From Panulirus ornatus (lineage: Eukaryota > Arthropoda > Malacostraca > Decapoda > Palinuridae): a stretch of DNA of 64,000 nucleotides. This document shows, one piece after another, positions 53,401 to 64,000 of the stretch. The DNA is taken from the NCBI RefSeq assembly GCF_036320965.1, contig NC_092225.1:36335699-36399698 (forward strand), in the 5' to 3' direction. Each line of letters starts with the position of its first letter. Position 1 is the first letter of the stretch. The notes below the pieces were generated by a model, which worked only from the letters and a program-made list of their open reading frames with translations, was not told the DNA's origin and made no database searches. Position numbers and translations under genes: made by a program.

Positions 53401-56400
53401 ATATAGAATACCACATATACCCTGAGTTTCATTAAAATCTGAAGAACTTGAAAATCTGAGCAAAATATTACCCAAGGCTATAGCCTAGGATTTTTCTTGA
53501 TTTTTTTGAAAAAATAGATTTTCCTGAAAATTTCAGCATAGATCCTTGTACGTGTGTTGAATGACAATCTTTGGTTATAACCTTAAGATTCGTGTAATTA
53601 GTCGAGTAATTAGCATATTGATATAATTAGTTATAGATAATATTAAATATGTGGTTAAGCCCTCAATTTTACGAAATGCAGTCTTTTGACTCGATATCCT
53701 TAATCACCACATAGAACACCACATATACCATGAGTTTCATTAAAATCTGAAGAACTTGAAAATCTGAGCAAAATATTACCCAAGGCTATAGCCTAGGATT
53801 TTTCTTGATTTTTTGAAAAAATAGATTTTCCTGAAAATTTCAGCATAGATCCTTGTACGTGTGTTGAATGACAATCTTTGGTTATAACCTTAAGATTCGT
53901 GTAATTAGTCGAGTAATTAGCATATTAATATAATTAATTATAATTAATATTAAATATGTGGTTAAGCGCTCAGTTTTACGAAATGCAGTCTTTTGACTCG
54001 ATATCCTTAATCACCATATAGAATACCACATATACCCTGAGTTTCATTAAAATCTGAAGAACTTGAAAATCTGAGCAAAATATTACCCTAGGCTATAGCC
54101 TAGGATTTTTCTTGATTTTTTTGAAAAAATAGATTTTCCTGAAAATTTCAGCATAGATCCTTGTACGTGTGTTGAATGACAATCTTTGGTTATAACCTTA
54201 AGATTCGTGTAATTAGTCGAGTAATTAGCATATTGATATAATTAATTATAATTAATATTAAATATGTGGTTAAGCGCTCATTTTACGAAATGCAGTCTTT
54301 TGACTCGATATCCTTAATCACCATATAGAATACCACATATACCCTGAGTTTCATTAAAATCTGAAGAACTTGAAAATCTGAGCAAAATATTACCCAAGGC
54401 TATAGCCTAGGATTTTTCTTGATTTTTTGAAAAAATAGATTTTCCTGAAAATTTCAGCATAGATCCTTGTACGTGTGTTGAATGACAATCTTTGGTTATA
54501 ACCTTAAGATTCGTGTAATTAGTCGAGTAATTAGCATATTAATATGATTAATTATAATTAATATTAAATATGTGGTTAAGCGCTCAATTTTACGAAATGC
54601 AGTCTTTTGACTCGATATCCTTAATCACCATATAGAATACCACATATACCCTGAGTTTCATTAAAATCTGAAGAACTTGAAAATCTGAGCAAAATATTAC
54701 CCAAGGCTATAGCCTAGGATTTTTCTTGATTTTTTTGAAAAAATAGATTTTCCTGAAAATTTCAGCATAGATCCTTGTACGTGTGTTGAATGACAATCTT
54801 TGGTTATAACCTTAAGATTCGTGTAATTAGTCGAGTAATTAGCATATTAATATAATTAATTATAATTAATATTAAATATGTGGTTAAGCGCTCAATTTTA
54901 CGAAATGCAGTCTTTTGACTCGATATCCTTAATCACCATATAGAATACCACTTATACCCTGAGTTTCATTAAAATCTGAAGAACTTGAAAATCTGAGCAA
55001 AATATTACCCAAGGCTATAGCCTAGGATTTTTCTTGATTTTTTTGAAAAAATAGATTTTCCTGAAAATTTCAGCATAGATCCTTGTACGTGTGTTGAATG
55101 ACAATCTTTGGTTATAACCTTAAGATTCGTGTAATTAGTCGAGTAATTAGCATATTAATATAATTAATTATAATTAATATTAAATATGTGGTTAAGCGCT
55201 CAATTTTACGAAATGCAGTCTTTTGACTCGATATCCTTAATCACCATATAGAATACCACATATACCCTGAGTTTCATTAAAATCTGAAGAACTTGAAAAT
55301 CTGAGCAAAATATTACCCTAGGCTATAGCCTAGGATTTTTCTTGATTTTTTTGAAAAAATAGATTTTCCTGAAAATTTCAGCATAGATCCTTGTACGTGT
55401 GTTGAATGACAATCTTTGGTTATAACCTTAAGATTCGTGTAATTAGTCGAGTAATTAGCATATTAATATAATTAATTATAATTAATATTAAATATGTGGT
55501 TAAGCGCTCAATTTTACGAAATGCAGTCTTTTGACTCGATATCCTTAATCACCATATAGAATACCACATATACCCTGAGTTTCATTAAAATCTGAAGAAC
55601 TTGAAAATCTGAGCAAAATATTACCCTAGGCTATAGCTAGATTTTTCTTGATTTTTTTGAAAAAATAGATTTTCCTGAAAATTTCAGCATAGATCCTTGT
55701 ACGTGTGTTGAATGACAATCTTTGGTTATAACCTTAAGATTCGTGTAATTAGTCGAGTAATTAGCATATTAATATAATTAATTATAATTAATATTAAATA
55801 TGTGGTTAAGCGCTCAATTTTACGAAATGCAGTCTTTTGACTCGATATCCTTAATCACCATATAGAATACCACATATACCCTGAGTTTCATTAAAATCTG
55901 AAGAACTTGAAAATCTGAGCAAAATATTACCCTAGGCTATAGCCTAGGATTTTTCTTGATTTTTTTGAAAAAATAGATTTTCCTGAAAATTTCAGCATAG
56001 ATCCTTGTACGTGTGTTGAATGACAATCTTTGGTTATAACCTTAAGATTCGTGTAATTAGTCGAGTAATTAGCATATTAATATAATTAATTATAATTAAT
56101 ATTAAATATGTGGTTAAGCGCTCAATTTTACGAAATGCAGTCTTTTGACTCGATATCCTTAATCACCATATAGAATACCACATATACCCTGAGTTTCATT
56201 AAAATCTGAAGAACTTGAAAATCTGAGCAAAATATTACCCTAGGATTTTTCTTGATTTTTTTGAAAAAATAGATTTTCCTGAAAATTTCAGCATAGATCC
56301 TTGTACGTGTGTTGAATGACAATCTTTGGTTATAACCTTAAGATTCGTGTAATTAGTCGAGTAATTAGCATATAATATAATTAATTATAATTAATATTAA

Positions 56401-59400
56401 ATATGTGGTTAAGCGCTCAATTTTACGAAATGCAGTCTTTTGACTCGATATCCTTAATCACCATATAGAATACCACATATACCCTGAGTTTCATTAAAAT
56501 CTGAAGAACTTGAAAATCTGAGCAAAATATTATCCAGATTTTTCTTGATTTTTTTGAAAAAATAGATTTTCCTGAAAATTTCAGCATAGATCCTTGTACG
56601 TGTGTTGAATGACAATCTTTGGTTATAACCTTAAGATTCGTGTAATTAGTCGAGTAATTAGCATATTGATATAATTAGTTATAGATAATATTAAATATGT
56701 GGTTAAGCGCTCAATTTTACGAAATGCAGTCTTTTGACTCGATATCCTTAATCACCATATAGAATACCACATATACCCTGAGTTTCATTAAAATCTGAAG
56801 AACTTGAAAATCTGAGCAAAATATTACCAAGGCTATAGCCTAGGATTTTTCTTGATTTTTTTGAAAAAATAGATTTTCCTGAAAATTTCAGCATAGATCC
56901 TTGTACGTGTGTTGAATGACAATCTTTGGTTATAACCTTAAGATTCGTGTAATTAGTCGAGTAATTAGCATATTAATATAATTAATTATAATTAATATTA
57001 AATATGTGGTTAAGCGCTCAATTTTACGAAATGCAGTCTTTTGACTCGATATCCTTAATCACCATATAGAATACCACATATACCCTGAGTTTCATTAAAA
57101 TCTGAAGAACTTGAAAATCTGAGCAAAATATTACCCAAGGCTATAGCCTAGGATTTTTCTTGATTTTTTTGAAAAAATAGATTTTCCTGAAAATTTCACC
57201 TTAGACCCTTGTACGTGTGTTGAATGACAATCTTTGGTTATAACCTTAAGATTCGTGTAATTAGTCGAGTAATTAGCATATTGATATAATTAGTTATAGA
57301 TAATATTAAATATGAGGTTAAGCCCTCAATTTTACGAAATGCAGTCTTTTGACTCGATATCCTTAATCACCACATAGAACACCACATATACCATGAGTTT
57401 CATTAAAATCTGAAGAACTTGAAAATCTGAGCAAAATATTACCCAAGGCTATAGCCTAGGATTTTTCTTGATTTTTTGAAAAAATAGATTTTCCTGAAAA
57501 TTTCAGCATAGATCCTTGTACGTGTGTTGAATGACAATCTTTGGTTATAACCTTAAGATTCGTGTCATTAGTCGAGTAATTAGCATATTAATATGATTAA
57601 TTATAATTAATATTAAATATGTGGTTAAGCGCTCAGTTTTACGAAATGCAGTCTTTTGACTCGATATCCTTAATCACCATATAGAATACCACATATATCC
57701 TGAGTTTCATTAAAATCTGAAGAACTTGAAAATCTGAGCAAAATATTACCCTAGGCTATAGCCTAGGATTTTTCTTGATTTTTTTGAAAAAATAGATTTT
57801 CCTGAAAATTTCAGCATAGATCCTTGTACGTGTGTTGAATGACAATCTTTGGTTATAACCTTAAGATTCGTGTAATTAGTCGAGTAATTAGCATATTAAT
57901 ATAATTAATTATAATTAATATTAAATATGTGGTTAAGCGCTCAATTTTACGAAATGCAGTCTTTTGACTCGATATCCTTAATCACCATATAGAATACCAC
58001 ATATACCCTGAGTTTCATTAAAATCTGAAGAACTTGAAAATCTGAGCAAAATATTACCCAAGGCTATAGCCTAGGATTTTTCTTGATTTTTTTGAAAAAA
58101 TAGATTTTCCTGAAAATTTCAGCATAGATCCTTGTACGTGTGTTGAATGACAATCTTTGGTTATAACCTTAAGATTCGTGTAATTAGTCGAGTAATTAGC
58201 ATATTAATATAATTAATTATAATTAATATTAAATATGTGGTTAAGCGCTCAATTTTACGAAATGCAGTCTTTTGACTCGATATCCTTAATCACCATATAG
58301 AATACCACATATACCCTGAGTTTCATTAAAATCTGAAGAACTTGAAAATCTGAGCAAAATATTACCCAAGGCTATAGCCTAGGATTTTTCTTGATTTTTT
58401 TGAAAAAATAGATTTTCCTGAAAATTTCAGCATAGATCCTTGTACGTGTGTTGAATGACAATCTTTGGTTATAACCTTAAGATTCGTGTAATTAGTCGAG
58501 TAATTAGCATATTAATATAATTAATTATAATTAATATTAAATATGTGGTTAAGCGCTCAGTTTTACGAAATGCAGTCTTTTGACTCGATATCCTTAATCA
58601 CCATATAGAATACCACATATACCCTGAGTTTCATTAAAATCTGAAGAACTTGAAAATCTGAGCAAAATATTACCCTAGGCTATAGCCTAGGATTTTTCTT
58701 GATTTTTTTGAAAAAATAGATTTTCCTGAAAATTTCAGCATAGATCCTTGTACGTGTGTTGAATGACAATCTTTGGTTATAACCTTAAGATTCGTGTAAT
58801 TAGTCGAGTAATTAGCATATTAATATAATTAATTATAATTAATATTAAATATGTGGTTAAGCGCTCAATTTTACGAAATGCAGTCTTTTGACTCGATATC
58901 CTTAATCACCATATAGAATACCACATATACCCTGAGTTTCATTAAAATCTGAAGAACTTGAAAATCTGAGCAAAATATTACCCAAGGCTATAGCCTAGGA
59001 TTTTTCTTGATTTTTTTGAAAAAATAGATTTTCCTGAAAATTTCAGCATAGATCCTTGTACGTGTGTTGAATGACAATCTTTGGTTATAACCTTAAGATT
59101 CGTGTAATTAGTCGAGTAATTAGCATATTAATATAATTAATTATAATTAATATTAAATATGTGGTTAAGCGCTCAATTTTACGAAATGCAGTCTTTTGAC
59201 TCGATATCCTTAATCACCATATAGAATACCACATATACCCTGAGTTTCATTAAAATCTGAAGAACTTGAAAATCTGAGCAAAATATTACCCAAGGCTATA
59301 GCCTAGGATTTTTCTTGATTTTTTTGAAAAAATAGATTTTCCTGAAAATTTCAGCATAGATCCTTGTACGTGTGTTGAATGACAATCTTTGGTTATAACC

Positions 59401-62400
59401 TTAAGATTCGTGTAATTAGTCGAGTAATTAGCATATTAATATAATTAATTATAATTAATATTAAATATGTGGTTAAGCGCTCAATTTTACGAAATGCAGT
59501 CTTTTGACTCGATATCCTTAATCACCATATAGAATACCACATATACCCTGAGTTTCATTAAAATCTGAAGAACTTGAAAATCTGAGCAAAATATTACCAA
59601 GGCTATAGCCTAGGATTTTTCTTGATTTTTTTGAAAAAATAGATTTTCCTGAAAATTTCAGCATAGATCCTTGTACGTGTGTTGAATGACAATCTTTGGT
59701 TATAACCTTAAGATTCGTGTAATTAGTCGAGTAATTAGCATATTAATATAATTAATTATAATTAATATTAAATATGTGGTTAAGCGCTCAATTTTACGAA
59801 ATGCAGTCTTTTGACTCGATATCCTTAATCACCATATAGAATACCACATATACCCTGAGTTTCATTAAAATCTGAAGAACTTGAAAATCTGAGCAAAATA
59901 TTACCCTAGGCTATAGCCTAGGATTTTTCTTGATTTTTTTGAAAAAATAGATTTTCCTGAAAATTTCAGCATAGATCCTTGTACGTGTGTTGAATGACAA
60001 TCTTTGGTTATAACCTTAAGATTCGTGTAATTAGTCGAGTAATTAGCATATTAATATAATTAATTATAATTAATATTAAATATGTGGTTAAGCGCTCAAT
60101 TTTACGAAATGCAGTCTTTTGACTCGATATCCTTAATCACCATATAGAATACCACATATACCCTGAGTTTCATTAAAATCTGAAGAACTTGAAAATCTGA
60201 GCAAAATATTACCCTAGGCTATAGCCTAGGATTTTTCTTGATTTTTTTGAAAAAATAGATTTTCCTGAAAATTTCAGCATAGATCCTTGTACGTGTGTTG
60301 AATGACAATCTTTGGTTATAACCTTAAGATTCGTGTAATTAGTCGAGTAATTAGCATATTAATATAATTAATTATAATTAATATTAAATATGTGGTTAAG
60401 CGCTCAATTTTACGAAATGCAGTCTTTTGACTCGATATCCTTAATCACCATATAGAATACCACATATACCCTGAGTTTCATTAAAATCTGAAGAACTTGA
60501 AAATCTGAGCAAAATATTACCCTAGGCTATAGCCTAGGATTTTTCTTGATTTTTTTGAAAAAATAGATTTTCCTGAAAATTTCAGCATAGATCCTTGTAC
60601 GTGTGTTGAATGACAATCTTTGGTTATAACCTTAAGATTCGTGTAATTAGTCGAGTAATTAGCATATTAATATAATTAATTATAATTAATATTAAATATG
60701 TGGTTAAGCGCTCAATTTTACGAAATGCAGTCTTTTGACTCGATATCCTTAATCACCATATAGAATACCACATATACCCTGAGTTTCATTAAAATCTGAA
60801 GAACTTGAAAATCTGAGCAAAATATTACCCAGGCTATAGCCTAGGATTTTTCTTGATTTTTTGAAAAAATAGATTTTCCTGAAAATTTCAGCATAGATCC
60901 TTGTACGTGTGTTGAATGACAATCTTTGGTTATAACCTTAAGATTCGTGTAATTAGTCGAGTAATTAGCATATTAATATAATTAATTATAATTAATATTA
61001 AATATGTGGTTAAGCGCTCAATTTTACGAAATGCAGTCTTTTGACTCGATATCCTTAATCACCATATAGAATACCACATATACCCTGAGTTTCATTAAAA
61101 TCTGAAGAACTTGAAAATCTGAGCAAAATATTACCCAAGGCTATAGCCTAGGATTTTTCTTGATTTTTTTGAAAAAATAGATTTTCCTGAAAATTTCAGC
61201 ATAGATCCTTGTACGTGTGTTGAATGACAATCTTTGGTTATAACCTTAAGATTCGTGTAATTAGTCGAGTAATTAGCATATTGATATAATTAGTTATAGA
61301 TAATATTAAATATGAGGTTAAGCCTCAATTTTACGAAATGCAGTCTTTTGACTCGATATCCTTAATCACCATATAGAACACCACATATACCATGAGTTTC
61401 ATTAAAATCTGAAGAACTTGAAAATCTGAGCAAAATATTACCCAAGGCTATAGCCTAGGATTTTTCTTGATTTTTTTGAAAAAATAGATTTTCCTGAAAA
61501 TTTCAGCATAGATCCTTGTACGTGTGTTGAATGACAATCTTTGGTTATAACCTTAAGATTCGTGTAATTAGTCGAATAATTAGCATATTAATATAATTAA
61601 TTATAATTGATATTAAATATGTGGTTAAGCGCTCAGTTTTACGAAATGCAGTCTTTTGACTCGATATCCTTAATCACCATATAGAATACCACATATACCC
61701 TGAGTTTCATTAAAATCTGAAGAACTTGAAAATCTGAGCAAAATATTACCCTAGGATTTTTCTTGATTTTTTTGAAAAAATAGATTTTCCTGAAAATTTC
61801 AGCATAGATCCTTGTACGTGTGTTGAATGACAATCTTTGGTTATAACCTTAAGATTCGTGTAATTAGTCGAGTAATTAGCATATTAATATAATTAATTAT
61901 AATTAATATTAAATATGTGGTTAAGCGCTCAATTTTACGAAATGCAGTCTTTTGACTCGATATCCTTAATCACCATATAGAATACCACATATACCATGAG
62001 TTTCATTAAAATCTGAAGAACTTGAAAATCTGAGCAAAATATTACCCAAGGCTATAGCCTAGGATTTTTCTTGATTTTTTGAAAAAATAGATTTTCCTGA
62101 AAATTTCAGCATAGATCCTTGTACGTGTGTTGAATGACAATCTTTGGTTATAACCTTAAGATTCGTGTAATTAGTCGAGTAATTAGCATATTAATATAAT
62201 TAATTATAATTAATATTAAATATGTGGTTAAGCGCTCAATTTTACGAAATGCAGTCTTTTGACTCGATATCCTTAATCACCATATAGAATACCACATATA
62301 CCCTGAGTTTCATTAAAATCTGAAGAACTTGAAAATCTGAGCAAAATATTACCCTAGGATTTTTCTTGATTTTTTTGAAAAAATAGATTTTCCTGAAAAT

Positions 62401-62639
62401 TTCAGCATAGATCCTTGTACGTGTGTTGAATGACAATCTTTGGTTATAACCTTAAGATTCGTGTAATTAGTCGAGTAATTAGCATATTAATATAATTAAT
62501 TATAATTAATATTAAATATGTGGTTAAGCGCTCAATTTTACGAAATGCAGTCTTTTGACTCGATATCCTTAATCACCATATAGAATACCACTTATACCCT
62601 GAGTTTCATTAAAATCTGAAGAACTTGAAAATCTGAGCA

Positions 62640-63200
62640 AAATATTACCCAAGGCTATAGCCTAGATTTTTCTTGATTTTTTTGAAAAAATAGATTTTCC
62701 TGAAAATTTCAGCATAGACCCTTGTACGTGTGTTGAATGACAAGTCTTTGGTTATAACTTAAGATTCGTGTAATTAGTCGAGTAACTAGTATAGCCTAGG
62801 ATTTTTCTGATTTTTTTGAAAAATAGATTTTCCTGAAAATTTCACCAGATCCTTGTACGTGTGTTGAATGACAATCTTTTGGTTATTAACCTTAAGATTC
62901 GTGTAATTAGTCGAGTAATTAGCATATAAGTATAATCAATTATAATTAATATTGAATATGTGGTTAAAGCGCTGCAAATTACGAAATGAGGTCTTTGACT
63001 CGATATCCTTAATCACCATATAAAACCACATATACCCTAATTTCATTAAATGTGAAGAACTGAAAATCTGAGCAAAATATTACCCTAGGCTATAGCCTAT
63101 GATTTTTTTTGATTTTTTGGAAAAAATAGATTTCCTGAAATTTTCAGCTAGATCCTTGTACGTGTGTTGAATGACAATCTTTGGTTTTATAACCTTTGAT
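62640..63200. repeat. Irregular array B monomers near the right end
   Basis: At about 62783-62795 the sequence jumps from gtcgagtaactagta to tagcctagg, so that monomer lacks roughly 190 bp. The next two monomers carry scattered single-base indels (ggttattaacc, aaagcgctgcaaattacg), unlike their clean neighbours. Confidence 0.6.
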
Positions 63201-64000
63201 TCGTGTAATTGTCGAGTAATTAGCATATTAATATAATTAATTATAATTAATATTAAATATGTGGTTAAGCGCTCAATTTTACGAAATGCAGTCTTTTGAC
63301 TCGATATCCTTAATCACCATATAGAATACCACATATACCCTGAGTTTCATTAAAATCTGAAGAACTTGAAAATCTGAGCAAAATATTACCCAAGGCCTAG
63401 GATTTTTCTTGATTTTTTTGAAAAAATAGATTTTCCTGAAAATTTCAGCATAGATCCTTGTACGTGTGTTGAATGACAATCTTTGGTTATAACCTTAAGA
63501 TTCGTGTAATTAGTCGAGTAATTAGCATATTAATATAATTAATTATAATTAATATTAAATATGTGGTTAAGCGCTCAATTTTACGAAATGCAGTCTTTTG
63601 ACTCGATATCTTAATCACCATATAGAATACCACATATACCCTGAGTTTCATTAAAATCTGAAGAACTTGAAAATCTGAGCAAAATATTACCCAAGGCCTA
63701 GGATTTTTCTTGATTTTTTTGAAAAAATAGATTTTCCTGAAAATTTCAGCATAGATCCTTGTACGTGTGTTGAATGACAATCTTTGGTTATAACCTTAAG
63801 ATTCGTGTAATTAGTCGAGTAATTAGCATATAATATAATTAATTATAATTAATATTAAATATATGGTTAAGCGCTCAATTTTACGAAATGCAGTCTTTTG
63901 ACTCGATATCTTAATCACCATATAGAATACCACTTATACCCTGAGTTTCATTAAAATCTGAAGAACTTGAAAATCTGAGCAAAATATTACCAGCTATAGC

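Larger units (their letters stand above)
20346..64000 (-). repeat. Satellite array B (about 308-bp monomers, roughly 140 copies)
   Basis: The array is head to tail and runs to the window's end. The anchor accctgagtttcatt recurs at 58621, 58929, 59237, 59545 and 59852, giving a 307-308 bp period. Each monomer contains atagattttcctgaaaattt, agcatagatccttgtacgtg, ggttataaccttaagattcg, tagtcgagtaattagcat, taattataattaatatta, aagcgctcaattttacg and tgcagtcttttgactcgata. The reverse complement aligns with array A along the whole monomer, so A and B are one family in opposite orientation. Most monomers from 46 kb on are nearly identical (young, homogenised); those at 20.3-27.6 kb are more varied. The recurrent 64-66 codon minus-strand frames (for example 33574-33768, 56128-56322, 61639-61833) occur in monomers lacking most of the palindrome and are not called as genes. 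Confidence 0.97.

Noticed and set aside
20346..64000. Possible CRISPR-like array of regularly spaced repeats
   Set aside because: The whole 308-bp unit is repeated with no unique spacers, and the sequence is eukaryotic satellite DNA.

Overview
The window is eukaryotic and very AT-rich. It has long tandem satellite arrays, (TA)n microsatellites, non-LTR (LINE-type) retrotransposon copies of several ages, a SINE-like family, and short intron-flanked open stretches that look like exons of one host gene. The LINE 3' region and the SINE-like unit look to me like repeats common in decapod crustacean genomes. That is recollection, not a search, so 'probably decapod crustacean' is an inference. There is no bacterial or phage signal.

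Layout. 1-545: old LINE remnant (minus). 546-1542: no gene seen. 1543-7490: satellite array A (about 300-bp monomers, strongly diverged), interrupted at 6355-7222 by (TA)n and two LINE 3' pieces in opposite orientation. 7503-20345: a 12.8-kb non-satellite island. It holds three well-formed minus-strand exon candidates (8369-8479, 10408-10469, 10611-10761) with matching splice phases, and a fourth further upstream (19752-19855). It also holds decayed LINE fragments and a young repeat complex (10832-17529) made of an inverted LINE pair, a tandemly duplicated LINE/SINE block and six (TA)n or homopolymer tracts. 20346-64000: satellite array B, roughly 140 monomers of about 308 bp, continuing past the window end, with a 100-N gap at 29791-29890.

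A and B are diverged subfamilies of one satellite in opposite orientation, so the island is flanked by inverted arrays. B shows higher-order structure: a 1.34-kb multimer duplicated in tandem and a two-monomer block found three times. A palindrome at one fixed monomer position recurs with different base sequences in A and B.

Two parts of B are unreliable. 27640-32150 is deletion-rich with a gradient toward the N gap. 41100-45830 is insertion-rich. Both look like unpolished long-read sequence rather than biology.

The LINEs carry the C-terminal end of an AP-type endonuclease (SDH motif) and a reverse transcriptase with FADD. None is intact. The two longest copies have one nonsense codon each in an otherwise open frame. 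LINE and SINE-like unit share a short 3' stem-loop, suggesting that the LINE machinery moved the SINE-like unit. No complete gene, tRNA, rRNA or CRISPR array was found.
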